Source: an uncultured Sphaerochaeta sp. (GTDB lineage Bacteria; Spirochaetota; Spirochaetia; Sphaerochaetales; Sphaerochaetaceae). Taken from it: a stretch of 64,000 nucleotides of DNA. The stretch spans positions 248,001 through 312,000 of the forward strand of contig NZ_OY763408.1 in NCBI RefSeq assembly GCF_963667405.1, in the 5' to 3' direction. Positions 25,992 through 35,203 of the stretch are shown piece by piece (the first letter of the stretch is position 1; the number at the start of each line of letters is the position of its first letter). The translations under genes were made by a program, and so were the position numbers. Under the pieces are notes generated by a model. It had not been told where the DNA came from and made no database searches. It saw nothing but the letters and a program-made list of their open reading frames with translations.

Positions 25992-26800
25992 ATAAGGACG
26001 TTACGACACCGATTTCCAAGGAAGTAAAGAGGCTGTACAGCCTGTCGGGCGAAATATGTTTTGCGTATACCAAGACGACCTTGTTCAAGGTTGCCAGGAT
26101 TACCTATGAATTGTTTGAAGATGAGTCCTACCAATACCTGTTTGAGCCCTATTATGATGTAGTGGATGGATTGGAACCTGTTGACTGGGGAGGTATTCCC
26201 GGCATTGACCTAACCTTGAGAAAAGACAGTTACTACAGGGTAGGAGTGATTCCAACATTCATCAGTGAGCGTACTCCTTCCCCTAATCGGGTGAATTTGC
26301 AGGAAGAGTTGCGCTCTGCAAATCTTGACCATCTCAACCGTCTCCAGTGGCTGATCAACACCAATACTGTATACACTGGTGACAAGCTGATTGTGGAGAA
26401 AGACGGCTTCAACAATTTTTCACACATTTCAACGAGAAGTGCGCAATGGCGTGCTCTCTCGATACTCCAATTGCTGGGGATGAGACTTTCGATAGATATT
26501 CAAGGCATTCATTTTGATGACAGCGAGCGAAGTACTCTTATCAGAGCCTATCTCCTCGAATATGAGTTTCTTGCAACCAAGCGGAGGGTGAATCAGGATA
26601 GAGGCCAGATGGAAGCAAGGGAACGCGGTGTCTATGCAGGCAGAAAGCCCATTGAGGTTTCCCTTCCGTTGTTGGCGGAAGTAAGGGATCGATTGACAGC
26701 AGGTCATATCACCCTCAAGGAAGCACTGCAGATCACCAAACTATCGAAGGCTACGCTCTATCGGAGATTCAATGAATTAAAAGAGTCTCAAAATAAGTGA
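25982..26800 (+). CDS. Protein of unknown N-terminal fold with resolvase-type C-terminal HTH (272 aa)
   Basis: Residues about 215-270 (ARERGVYAGRKPIEV... ITLKEALQITKLSKATLYRRF) match the linker and HTH of serine resolvases, where the Arg-Gly-x-Tyr-x-Gly-Arg-Lys-Pro hook contacts the minor groove. Residues 1-210 have no catalytic Ser recombinase core and are not recognised. It looks like a DNA-binding regulator that borrowed a resolvase tail, partner to the overlapping HipA-like kinase: perhaps an antitoxin. GGGAGG lies before the ATG. The 3' end lies in the right copy of the 25-bp repeat. Confidence 0.72.
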   Translation: MRMNKDVTTPISKEVKRLYSLSGEICFAYTKTTLFKVARITYELFEDESYQYLFEPYYDVVDGLEPVDWGGIPGIDLTLRKDSYYRVGVIPTFISERTPSPNRVNLQEELRSANLDHLNRLQWLINTNTVYTGDKLIVEKDGFNNFSHISTRSAQWRALSILQLLGMRLSIDIQGIHFDDSERSTLIRAYLLEYEFLATKRRVNQDRGQMEARERGVYAGRKPIEVSLPLLAEVRDRLTAGHITLKEALQITKLSKATLYRRFNELKESQNK

Positions 26801-26805
26801 GTATA
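26781..26805 (+). repeat. 25-bp direct repeat, right copy
   Basis: Overlaps the last codons and the stop of the HTH gene. With the left copy at 25052-25076 it frames exactly the kinase/HTH pair, 1.73 kb apart, with 24 of 25 matches. Confidence 0.85.
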
Positions 26806-26840
26806 TCCATGTGAGACCAATGGTAATCCCTATCAATACA

Positions 26841-26875
26841 TCATGCCAAGGAGCCACAAAGGCATGATGGCTCCT
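26841..26875. terminator. Two interleaved hairpins in a convergent gap
   Basis: TCATGCC (26841-26847) pairs with GGCATGA (26861-26867), while AGGAGCCA (26849-26856) pairs with TGGCTCCT (26868-26875). The two stems cannot form together because their arms alternate. The stretch lies between two convergent genes (stop at 26800 on plus and stop at 26958 on minus), so one role may be termination on either strand, but no T-run follows. Confidence 0.45.
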
Positions 26876-26957
26876 ATTCTCCCGAACGGGAAGAATGGGA
26901 ATCAGTAGTGTATTGGAAGGAAATCTTGGTGCTCGTCGATTTCCCAGATTTCTTTCA

Positions 26958-28385
26958 CTATCCCATCAGAATTTCCATAATCTCGCGCAGGGTATCCACC
27001 TCTCCGACATTCCCGGGGAAGATCACATACGGCAGGTCAGGATACTTGCTCTCCTTTCCTGTCATCCAGACAGGGATGCCTGGTTTGATCTGGCCCATGA
27101 CCAAGGCTCTCTTGACCTTAAGCGCTTTGGTCCCTACGTCGCTGGACGTGATGCCCCCTTTGGCAATGATGAAGCTGGGTCGGATGGATAGTCTTTCGAC
27201 GATGCTGGTGAGGGAATCGGAGATTTTTACCGACACTCTCAGCTGAGCTTCCTTGTCATCTGTCATCAGGTCAAAGCGATCACGTCGAGTAGAGATAACC
27301 ACGCTTTTGCCTTCTGAAAGAGTTCTTTCAGCCAAAGCAACCACCCGCTGTACTTCCGGCTCAAGGCCTTCGGGAGTGACAACCAGATGTTGGTTGAACT
27401 CAATTGCCAGAAGCGGCAGGGCACTGTTTGTAAGTGCCTCAAGCTGCTTGGTGGTTTTGTTCACGTGCGATCCTACTATGATGATGCCACCATTGGTAGA
27501 ACCACCTCGTATGAGGTCTTTTCGTGTCAACAGAGGTTTGTCTCCCACATTACCGATCACCTTCGTAAGTGCGGCAGCACTGCGGAACAGGAACTCCTTG
27601 CCCTGTTCAAGTGCCTTGGCAAGGGCGAGTACAAACACTTTCACATCCTCGTAGCCTATTGCATTGACTACGATTTTGTTGAAGTGCTGCACGCCCATGA
27701 GCTGGCTGGTAATCTTGTCGATATTGACTGAGCGCAGGTCCTCCAACGCAATCGAGGTTACTGTAGGTGCAGGGAATCGGCCTTGGGTCTTCTCCTCACA
27801 CCAGGCCTTGAGATCGGAAGCCTTGTAACCGAATGTCTTGTCCCTGGCGAACTCTGTCTGGCCGGCAGGAATGAGCTGTTCCCCCTCTTTCACATAATGA
27901 ATGTCACCAAGGGTGTATCGCCCGCCTTCCATGAAGAAGGGGATGATCACCTCTCCGTCATACCGGAGGGAAGTCAATGATTCAACAGTCTGTCGAATGA
28001 CTTCGGTTTCCAGGGGGTAATGACCTCGCAGCGTTGAGTCACTTCTGCTGATTACCAGGAAGGGCTGCTGCTTCTCCTGAGAAACCTGCACGACCCGCTG
28101 CATGATTGTTTGATGAATCTGGCGGGTTTCTTCGGCAGTCATTCCCCGTGAGTTGGTAAGGATGAAAACCATTGAGGCAGGCTCTTCGAACATGCTGCGC
28201 ATGCTTTTCAGATCCCAATGGGTGTAGACAGCTATACCATGGACTGTCTGCACCCCGGTAGGATCGTCATCAAGCACAAGGATTTTTCTATTCAAGTGGT
28301 GAAGAGCTTTGTCCAAGGCTGCGTCAAGCAGTGTGGTATCCGGCTTCTTGTAAGTGGCAAGTTCTGCAACAGCGATGGTGTTCAT
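26958..28385 (-). CDS. Four-carbon acid sugar kinase family protein, OtnK-like (475 aa)
   Basis: DUF1537-family kinase: the start KILVLDDDPTGVQTVHGI is the N-terminal signature, followed by FILTNSRGMTAEET and SRSDSTLRGHYPLE (substrate-binding), and a C-terminal nucleotide-binding half with GGSTNGGIIIVGSHVNKTTKQ and SFIIAKGGITSSDVGTKAL. These enzymes phosphorylate 3-oxo-tetronates and related acids such as those from D-erythronate or L-threonate. It follows a 3-hydroxyacid dehydrogenase gene by 15 bp. The pathway's usual aldolase/decarboxylase (OtnC) and isomerase (OtnI) are not next to it, so the exact substrate is open. Confidence 0.88.
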   Translation of the reverse strand: MNTIAVAELATYKKPDTTLLDAALDKALHHLNRKILVLDDDPTGVQTVHGIAVYTHWDLKSMRSMFEEPASMVFILTNSRGMTAEETRQIHQTIMQRVVQVSQEKQQPFLVISRSDSTLRGHYPLETEVIRQTVESLTSLRYDGEVIIPFFMEGGRYTLGDIHYVKEGEQLIPAGQTEFARDKTFGYKASDLKAWCEEKTQGRFPAPTVTSIALEDLRSVNIDKITSQLMGVQHFNKIVVNAIGYEDVKVFVLALAKALEQGKEFLFRSAAALTKVIGNVGDKPLLTRKDLIRGGSTNGGIIIVGSHVNKTTKQLEALTNSALPLLAIEFNQHLVVTPEGLEPEVQRVVALAERTLSEGKSVVISTRRDRFDLMTDDKEAQLRVSVKISDSLTSIVERLSIRPSFIIAKGGITSSDVGTKALKVKRALVMGQIKPGIPVWMTGKESKYPDLPYVIFPGNVGEVDTLREIMEILMG

Positions 28386-28400
28386 GGTGCCTCCTTGGGA

Positions 28401-29282
28401 CTAGGGGTTCAGCCTGGCAAGTTCTTCGAAGTGTTTGACAAGGGCAGCGTGATCCTCTTCCATCAAACCCTTTGCTTTCAGGCTTTGCATGATCTCGAAA
28501 AGTTGTGCGGTAAATGGCACAGGAATTTCCAGTTCATGTGCTGTCTCAAGAACATTCCCAATATCCTTGCGGTTGATGGAGAGCTTCCCTCCAGGTTTGA
28601 AATCCCTTGCGAGTATCATTGGTGTTTTTGCTTCCATCACGGTACTCCCTGCCAATCCATTGCGGATGGCTTGGAAGACAAGCTCTGGATCTGCCCCTGC
28701 TTTTTGGGCGAATACCAAAGCTTCTCCCAAGACAGCAATATTGAGGTTCACGATAATCTGATTGACCAGCTTGGTGATGGAACCGCTTCCGGACTCTCCA
28801 ATTCGTACAAACGAGGAACCCATGGCTTTCAGGTAGGGCATGACTTTCTCAAAGGCCGCTTGCTTTCCTCCCACCATGAAGGCGAGGGTGCCGTCTATGG
28901 CCTTGGGTTCTCCTCCGCTGACAGGCGCATCCAGAAAGTCGATGCCCCTCTTTTCAAGCTCTGCTGCGATATATCTGGATTCATTGGGGGTTATGGAGCT
29001 CGTATCGACCACGATGCTTCCTTCAGCCAGATATGAAGAGAGGCCTCCCGTCTCGGTGATTGCCATCTTCGCAATCTTGCCGTTCGGGAGGGAAGTGAAG
29101 ACAACCGTACACTGGTTTCCAATGTCTGCAATGCTCGCTCCCAGGATATTGCTTGCCCCGGCCAGCTTCACTCGCTCTGCATCGATGTCGAATGCAACTA
29201 CCGAAAAGCCTTTCGCTGCCAAATTCTTCGCCATTGGCAGTCCCATGATGCCCAAACCCACAAATCCAACTGCTGTCTGCAT
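28401..29282 (-). CDS. NAD(P)-dependent 3-hydroxyacid dehydrogenase family protein, LtnD/GarR-like (293 aa)
   Basis: Rossmann start GFVGLGIMGLPMAKNLAAKG (about residues 5-24), substrate-binding DAPVSGGEPKAIDGTLA (about 118-134) and the catalytic Lys in GSGSITKLVNQIIV (about 170). The product oxidises a 2-hydroxy or 3-hydroxy acid such as erythronate, threonate or glycerate. ATG 29282 follows AAGGAG; a 40-residue extension to 29402 has no ribosome site and no family match. With the downstream kinase it forms a two-gene sugar-acid unit. Confidence 0.9.
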   Translation of the reverse strand: MQTAVGFVGLGIMGLPMAKNLAAKGFSVVAFDIDAERVKLAGASNILGASIADIGNQCTVVFTSLPNGKIAKMAITETGGLSSYLAEGSIVVDTSSITPNESRYIAAELEKRGIDFLDAPVSGGEPKAIDGTLAFMVGGKQAAFEKVMPYLKAMGSSFVRIGESGSGSITKLVNQIIVNLNIAVLGEALVFAQKAGADPELVFQAIRNGLAGSTVMEAKTPMILARDFKPGGKLSINRKDIGNVLETAHELEIPVPFTAQLFEIMQSLKAKGLMEEDHAALVKHFEELARLNP

Positions 29283-29539
29283 AGGTGTACTCCTTCTGTT
29301 GTTCCTTAAGTATACAATGCTTTCTGTAATCAAGGCACTTGATTTGTTTGAATAGGATTGCTCTCGTAGCATAGCTCCTCGTCGCACCCATTGCGGGTTC
29401 ATGGATTGAAAAGCGAGAGTTTCCTATTAAAATGTTGCAAAAAACTCTATTTTAAGCTACATGTAGGTAAATCTTTGTCGGAAAAACACTTTCATACGAG
29501 GTAATGCATCTATTATGCACGATATTACATAATCGTAGG

Positions 29540-29568
29540 TTGAAATACTACTAGATTGGTAGTATATT
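29540..29568 (+). promoter_or_regulatory. Promoter of the pyruvate dehydrogenase operon with operator in its spacer
   Basis: TTGAAA (29540-29545), 17-bp spacer and TATATT (29563-29568), 70 bp before aceE. A palindrome with arms ATACTAC (29545-29551) and GTAGTAT (29559-29565) fills the spacer and touches both boxes, which is a classic repressor position. A second element, TCGTAG(G/A)TTGAA, occurs twice, at 29533-29544 and 29583-29594. A regulator for it is not evident in the window. Confidence 0.65.
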
Positions 29569-29638
29569 AATTTAAACACAATTCGTAGATTGAATGCTAA
29601 AATTATCAAGTACGTACACTCACTATCGGAGGTAATGT

Positions 29639-32302
29639 ATGAGTAAACAGATGTATTATGACCCGGACCCGGCGGAAACCAAAGATTGGTTGGAATCGTT
29701 GGAGGGGGTTATCGAGCACGAAGGTAAGCAGAAAACCGATTACTTGCTATCCGAGCTTACCCAAGCAGCCCGAAAGAAAGGTGTTGCTACCTCTCCTGGA
29801 GTCGTAAGTCCCTACATAAACACAACCCTTGTTGATGCGGCACTCCTCCCGCCGGAAGAGTCCCTCATTGCCCGCAATGTATCTGCGTTTGTTCGCTGGA
29901 ATGCCATGGTGATGGTAGCCAAGGCGAATGAGGGCGGAAAAGGGTTGGGCGGCCATATCGCCAGCTACTCCTCCTCATCGGCGATGTATGAGGTCGGGTT
30001 CAACTGGTTCTTCAAGGGTCCGGAGTCTGAATACGGTGCAGACCTGATCTATTTCCAAGGTCACTCATCCCCAGGCATGTATGCCAGGGCTTTCATTGAA
30101 GGAAGACTGACCGAGGACCAGCTCGATCATTTCAGACAGGAAACAGAGGGCAAAGGGCTCTCATCCTATCCTCACCCCTACCTGATGCCTGAGTTCTGGC
30201 AGTTCCCGACCGTCTCCATGGGGCTTGGCCCATCGATGGCCATCTATCAGGCACGCTTCATGAAATATTTGGATGACAGGGGACTGAAGAAGAGTGGTGA
30301 CAGGAAAGTCTGGGTCTTCATGGGTGATGGCGAATCTGATGAACCGGAGTCCTTGGCCGCCCTTTCTCTTGCTTCCAGGGAGAAACTGGATAACCTCATC
30401 TTTGTGGTGAACTGCAACCTGCAGCGTCTCGATGGGCCGGTTCGCGGCAACGGGAAAATCATCCAGGAACTCGAAGGAAAGTTCAGGGGTGCAGGCTGGA
30501 ACGTCATCAAGGTCATCTGGGGTACGGAGTGGGACTCCATCCTGGAAAAGGACACGAAGGGTTTGCTCTTGCAGAAACTTGCAACCATGGTTGACGGGGA
30601 GTTCCAGACCTTGCAGGCCAAGGGACCTGCTTATCTGCGCGAGAAACTCTTCTCTGGGGATTCGTACCTTGAGTCCCTCATTGAGGGCAAGACCGATAAG
30701 GACCTCTGGCAGCTGAGCAGAGGTGGCCATGACCCCAGAAAGATCTACCAGGCATTCCATGCTGCCTCAAACCATAAGGGGGCTCCCACCGTAATCCTGT
30801 TCAAGACGATCAAGGGGTATGGCATGGGCAGCGGAGAAGGCGCAATGGGTGCCCACAATCTCAAGCACATGGAAGAGCAGGATCTTCTTGCCTTCCGTGA
30901 CCACTTCCATGTACCCATTGATGACGAGCAGGCCAAGAAGATGGTGTTCATCAAGCCCGATCCGGAGAGCCAGGAAGGAAAGTTCCTTGCAAGGCGCCGT
31001 GAGCTGATGGGAGGGCCTGTTCCGTACCGGTACAAGGATGGAGATACATTGGTAGTGCCTCCTCTTGCCAGTTTTGATGACATGGTTGCCTCCACCGGCG
31101 AGCGCGAGCTTTCCACCACCATGGCTTTTGTCCGCCTGCTCACCAAACTGGTGAAGGACAAGAACATGGGAGAGAGAATCGTTCCCATCGTCTCCGATGA
31201 GGCGCGGACATTCGGCATGGAAGGGTTGTTCAGACAAATCGGGATCTACGCACCGGATGGACAGCTGTACGAACCGGTGGACAAGGACTCCTTCCTGTGG
31301 TACCGCGAGGACAAGAAGGGACAGATTCTGGAAGAGGGCATCTCCGAGGCCGGAGCAATCTCCTCCTGGATAGCCGCGGCAACCAGCTATGCAAACCACC
31401 AGGTTTCCATGATTCCTTTCTTCATCTTCTATTCCATGTTCGGCTTCCAGCGCATCGGTGACTTCATCTGGGCCGCTGGGGACAGTGGGGCGAAGGGCTT
31501 CTTGCTGGGCGCAACCGCAGGAAGAACCACCTTGAACGGGGAAGGGCTGCAGCACGAGGATGGGCATGGACTGCTTTTGGCTTCCACCCACCCAACCTGC
31601 CAGGCTTACGACCCCACCTTCTCCTATGAACTTGCGGTGATCATCCAGGATGGGCTGAAGCGCATGTATGAGGATAATGAGGATATTTTCTACTACATCA
31701 CCCTGATGAATGAGAACTACACCCATCCTGAGATGCCCAAGGGAGCTGAGGAAGGGATCAAGAAGGGTGCCTACCTCTTCCGGAAAGCCAAGAAGGGTAA
31801 GAAGCCTGTCGTACAGCTGATGGGAAGCGGAACCATCCTGCGGGAAGTCATTGCGGCTTCCGACCTGCTTTCCCAGGACTTTGGGGTGGATTCGGACATC
31901 TGGAGCATCCTTGGTGTCAACGAACTGCATCGTGACGGAGTTGAGGCTGAGCGTTACAACCTCACCCATCCGGAAGGCAAGGCGAAGGTTCCTTATCTTA
32001 CCAAGATCATGGAAGGGCATGAGGGGCCGGTTGTGATCAGCACCGACTACCTTCGGGCCTATCCTGAGCAGATCAGAAGGCTCATCCCCAACCAGAAGGT
32101 GACCATCCTGGGTACCGATGGCTTTGGACGATCGGACTTCAGGGAAGCGCTGAGAAAGTTCTTTGAGGTTGACCGGTACTATATCGCCATTGCAGCGCTC
32201 AAGGGACTTGCTGACGAAGGGGCCATTCCTGCAAAGACTGTCAGTGAGGCGATCAAGAAGTATGGCATTGATGTTGATAAGCCCAACCCATTGTTGAGTT
32301 AA
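29639..32302 (+). CDS. aceE: Pyruvate dehydrogenase E1 component, homodimeric type (887 aa)
   Basis: Thiamine-diphosphate enzyme that decarboxylates pyruvate and acetylates the E2 lipoyl group. E. coli-type length and order: an N-terminal half with [15 protein letters not shown] and the ThDP motif GDGE(S)D-EPES (about residues 225-235, [10 protein letters not shown]) closing in [14 protein letters not shown]; a middle pyrimidine-binding domain with [20 protein letters not shown]; and a C-terminal transketolase-like domain. GGAGG precedes the ATG. The operon order E1-E2-E3 follows with 13-14 bp gaps. Gram-negative Proteobacteria carry this form; finding it in a putative spirochaete is uncommon but known in a few. 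Confidence 0.97.
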   Translation: MSKQMYYDPDPAETKDWLESLEGVIEHEGKQKTDYLLSELTQAARKKGVATSPGVVSPYINTTLVDAALLPPEESLIARNVSAFVRWNAMVMVAKANEGGKGLGGHIASYSSSSAMYEVGFNWFFKGPESEYGADLIYFQGHSSPGMYARAFIEGRLTEDQLDHFRQETEGKGLSSYPHPYLMPEFWQFPTVSMGLGPSMAIYQARFMKYLDDRGLKKSGDRKVWVFMGDGESDEPESLAALSLASREKLDNLIFVVNCNLQRLDGPVRGNGKIIQELEGKFRGAGWNVIKVIWGTEWDSILEKDTKGLLLQKLATMVDGEFQTLQAKGPAYLREKLFSGDSYLESLIEGKTDKDLWQLSRGGHDPRKIYQAFHAASNHKGAPTVILFKTIKGYGMGSGEGAMGAHNLKHMEEQDLLAFRDHFHVPIDDEQAKKMVFIKPDPESQEGKFLARRRELMGGPVPYRYKDGDTLVVPPLASFDDMVASTGERELSTTMAFVRLLTKLVKDKNMGERIVPIVSDEARTFGMEGLFRQIGIYAPDGQLYEPVDKDSFLWYREDKKGQILEEGISEAGAISSWIAAATSYANHQVSMIPFFIFYSMFGFQRIGDFIWAAGDSGAKGFLLGATAGRTTLNGEGLQHEDGHGLLLASTHPTCQAYDPTFSYELAVIIQDGLKRMYEDNEDIFYYITLMNENYTHPEMPKGAEEGIKKGAYLFRKAKKGKKPVVQLMGSGTILREVIAASDLLSQDFGVDSDIWSILGVNELHRDGVEAERYNLTHPEGKAKVPYLTKIMEGHEGPVVISTDYLRAYPEQIRRLIPNQKVTILGTDGFGRSDFREALRKFFEVDRYYIAIAALKGLADEGAIPAKTVSEAIKKYGIDVDKPNPLLS

Positions 32303-32315
32303 GGAGAGAGGGACC

Positions 32316-33638
32316 ATGGCAATAAAACAAATACTCATCCCGGATATTGGGGATTTCGAAGATGTACCGATCATTGATGTGTACATCAAGGTCGGCGATG
32401 TCATCGATTCTGACAGCTCTGTGGTAGCTCTCGAAAGCGAGAAGGCTGTCCTTGATGTTCCTTCTCCCTTTGCAGGCACCATCACCAAGGTGCTGCTCAA
32501 GGAGGGTGATACGGTCTCCAAAGGGTCTTTGGTGGCTGAGATCGAGGTTGCTTCAGAAGGTGAGGAAGAAAAGCCTGTTGAAGAGCCGAAGAAAGAGCAG
32601 GCTGAGGAACCTAAGAAAGGAGAGAAGACAGAACCACCTAAGCAAGAAGAAAAACCGGAGCCGGTAGCTGAAGATACGCAACCGGTAGCGGCTGCAAGAG
32701 AAGAGAAACCCGATCTTATCAATGAGCAGGCACCGGGTGCTGTGTACCACGCGACGCCTTCTCTGCGTACTTACGCTCGTGAGCTGGGAGTCGATCTTGC
32801 AAGGGTGAAGGGCAGTGGGCCCAATGGACGGATTTTGCATGAGGATGTCCAGGCTCTGGTGAAGAAAGCGCTCAGCGGCATGGGCACTGCTACAGCCTCC
32901 TTCGGCAAGATTGAGCTGGAGGACTTCTCCAAGTATGGGGAGACCGAGCGCAGGAAGCTCACCCGCATCCAAAAGATTTCGGGTCCGCATCTGCAGAAGA
33001 GCTGGCAGATCATCCCCCATGTCACCCAGTATGACGAGGCTGATGTCACCGAACTGGAAGCCTTGCGAAGGACGATCAAGGAAGAAATGAAGAGAAGTGA
33101 TGATCCTGTGAGCATCAGCATTCTTCCCTTCATCGTGAAGGCTGTGGTTGCGGCACTGAAGAAGTTCCCCGAGATGAATGCTTCCTTTGATGAGGAGCGT
33201 GGTGAGTTGATTCTCAAGCACTACTATCATATCGGGATTGCCGTCGATACGCCTGAGGGCCTGGTCGTTCCGGTGCTCAAGGATGCAGATGCGAAGAGTG
33301 TGACCGATATCGCACGCGAGCTCGCCTCATTGAGCCAGAAAGCACGGGAGAGGAAACTGAGGCCGGAGGATCTCTCCGGGGGTTCGTTCAGCATCTCAAG
33401 TCTTGGAGGTATCGGAGGCACTGCATTCACCCCGCTCATCAACCCACCGCAGGTAGCGATCATGGGCGTGTCGAGGTTGGCCAAGAAACCTGTCTGGAAT
33501 GGCAAGGAGTTCGTTCCTCGTGACGTCCTCCCATTCTCTGTAGCCTATGACCATAGGGTCATTGATGGGGCTGCCGGCGTTCGTTTCACCACGTATCTCG
33601 CTTCCCTTTTGGGCGATTTGCGACGAGCACTGCTCTAA
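32316..33638 (+). CDS. aceF: Dihydrolipoamide acetyltransferase E2, one lipoyl domain (440 aa)
   Basis: Residues 1-80 are a single lipoyl domain, with the lipoyl-lysine in the [17 protein letters not shown] turn. A Glu/Lys/Pro-rich linker (about 82-135) follows, then a peripheral-subunit binding domain (about 145-180, [30 protein letters not shown]) and the catalytic core (about 210-440) that ends with the active-site motif [18 protein letters not shown]. coli has three lipoyl domains; this one has one. The start has AAGGAGAG upstream. Confidence 0.95.
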   Translation: MAIKQILIPDIGDFEDVPIIDVYIKVGDVIDSDSSVVALESEKAVLDVPSPFAGTITKVLLKEGDTVSKGSLVAEIEVASEGEEEKPVEEPKKEQAEEPKKGEKTEPPKQEEKPEPVAEDTQPVAAAREEKPDLINEQAPGAVYHATPSLRTYARELGVDLARVKGSGPNGRILHEDVQALVKKALSGMGTATASFGKIELEDFSKYGETERRKLTRIQKISGPHLQKSWQIIPHVTQYDEADVTELEALRRTIKEEMKRSDDPVSISILPFIVKAVVAALKKFPEMNASFDEERGELILKHYYHIGIAVDTPEGLVVPVLKDADAKSVTDIARELASLSQKARERKLRPEDLSGGSFSISSLGGIGGTAFTPLINPPQVAIMGVSRLAKKPVWNGKEFVPRDVLPFSVAYDHRVIDGAAGVRFTTYLASLLGDLRRALL

Positions 33639-33652
33639 GGAGGTGTGTACAG

Positions 33653-35059
33653 ATGCAAGAGAAGAAAGCTGACCTTGTGGTCCTCGGAGGAGGACCCGGT
33701 GGATACAGTGCAGCGTTCCGTGCTGCCGATCTGGGCAGGAAGGTGACGCTCATCGAAAAGAGTTCGGTACTGGGAGGAGTCTGCCTCAATGTGGGTTGCA
33801 TTCCGTCCAAGACACTGCTGCACCTGGCCGAAGTGATTGAGGATGCCGAAAAGCTTGCGCCTCTTGGGGTGACGTTTGGCAAACCTACCTTTGATCTGGA
33901 GAAAATCAGGGCACATAGGGATTCGGTGGTGGGTACGCTTACTTCCGGTCTCGACTCGCTGTGCAAGGCAAGAAAGGTCGAGCGCATTGTGGGTACCGGT
34001 ACGTTTCTCTCCGATACCGAGCTGAAGGTGGTTACCGACAAGGAGGAGCTGAAGCTTACGTTCGAGGACCTGATCATTGCAGTCGGTTCCCGATCGGTGC
34101 AGATACCGGGCATTCCCTACGATGATGAGCGTGTCTGGGACTCTACGAAAGCGTTGGAGCTTACGCACATCCCCAAGCGTCTTGCGATCATCGGGGGTGG
34201 GATCATAGGCTTGGAGGTGGCTACCATGTACCACGCTCTGGGTTCGGAGATTACCATCATTGAGATGATGGATTCCTTGATTCCTCCTGCCGACAAGGAT
34301 CTCAAGCAGCCGCTGGTGAAAAAGCTCAAGAAGCAGTATTCGGCCATCTATACTTCCACGAAAGTGGAGAAGGTGGAGGCAACGAAGGAGGCTCTGGTTC
34401 TCCATCTGAAGGGGGAGAAGGCTCCTGACTCCCTTGAGGCTGATGCTGTGTTGGTGGCAGTGGGAAGGAAAGCCAATTCCGATGGCATTGCCTTGGAGAA
34501 TACGTCCATCAATGCGACACAGCGCGGCTGGATCGAGGTGGACAAGAAGTTGAGGACCAGTGTCGCTCATGTGTTTGCCATTGGGGATGTGGTGGGAGAC
34601 CCAATGCTTGCCCACAAGAGCAGTCACCAGGGCAAGGTGGCCGCTGAGGTTGCTTCAGGGCACTCGTCTGCATTCACTCCCATGGGAATCCCATCGGTTG
34701 CCTACACAAGCCCTGAGGTGGCTTGGATCGGCCTGACCGAACAGGAAGCCAAGGAGAAAGGTCTTGCATTCAAGAAGGGGGCTTTCCCCTGGTCTGCCAA
34801 TGGCAGGGCTTTGAGTGCTGTCGCTTCCGAAGGGGTGAGCAAGGCGCTCTATGATGAGAAGACGGGGCGCTTGCTGGGTGCCGGGATCTGCGGCAGGAAT
34901 GCCGGGGAGCTTATCTCCGAGGCAGTGCTTGCCCTTGAGATGGGTGCTGTTGCCCAGGATATCGGCCTGACCATCCATCCGCACCCAACGCTCAGCGAGA
35001 CTTTTGCGCTGGCTGCAGAGCTTGCGGAAGGGACTGCCACTGATACGCTGAATAGGTAG
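33653..35059 (+). CDS. lpdA: Dihydrolipoyl dehydrogenase E3 (468 aa)
   Basis: Flavoprotein that re-oxidises dihydrolipoamide with NAD. The FAD-binding GGGPGGYSAAFRAADLG is at the start, the redox-active disulphide is in GGVCLNVGCIPSKTL (about residues 40-55), the NAD-binding GGGIIGLEVATMYHALG is near 180 and the catalytic base is in the C-terminal TIHPHPTLSE. AAGGAGGTG precedes the ATG. The operon ends at a strong terminator 8 bp after its stop. Confidence 0.96.
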   Translation: MQEKKADLVVLGGGPGGYSAAFRAADLGRKVTLIEKSSVLGGVCLNVGCIPSKTLLHLAEVIEDAEKLAPLGVTFGKPTFDLEKIRAHRDSVVGTLTSGLDSLCKARKVERIVGTGTFLSDTELKVVTDKEELKLTFEDLIIAVGSRSVQIPGIPYDDERVWDSTKALELTHIPKRLAIIGGGIIGLEVATMYHALGSEITIIEMMDSLIPPADKDLKQPLVKKLKKQYSAIYTSTKVEKVEATKEALVLHLKGEKAPDSLEADAVLVAVGRKANSDGIALENTSINATQRGWIEVDKKLRTSVAHVFAIGDVVGDPMLAHKSSHQGKVAAEVASGHSSAFTPMGIPSVAYTSPEVAWIGLTEQEAKEKGLAFKKGAFPWSANGRALSAVASEGVSKALYDEKTGRLLGAGICGRNAGELISEAVLALEMGAVAQDIGLTIHPHPTLSETFALAAELAEGTATDTLNR

Positions 35060-35064
35060 ATGCA

Positions 35065-35105
35065 AGAGAGCCCGTCCGAACAAAAGGACGGGCTCTCTAT
35101 CTCCA
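35065..35105 (+). terminator. Rho-independent terminator of the pyruvate dehydrogenase operon
   Basis: A perfect 13-bp stem AGAGAGCCCGTCC (35065-35077) and GGACGGGCTCTCT (35086-35098) encloses an 8-base loop. The following sequence, ATCTCC, has few Ts, but the stem is very GC-rich. Confidence 0.85.
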
Positions 35106-35203
35106 CGCCACCGGTACATAGCAGAATACCATCAAATTCTTCTTCATTCACATTTTATCATCCAACGCTTGCTACCGTTCGTATTCATGCTATCTTCTAG
35201 GGT

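Noticed and set aside
26841..26875. Type III toxin-antitoxin RNA pseudoknot
   Set aside because: Only a single copy, no ToxN-like gene, and no base left to cross one stem, so a stable pseudoknot is not possible.
30767..32722. 651-codon open frame antisense to aceE
   Set aside because: The sense strand is pyruvate dehydrogenase with intact ThDP motifs; the antisense protein is Ser/Gly-rich shadow.
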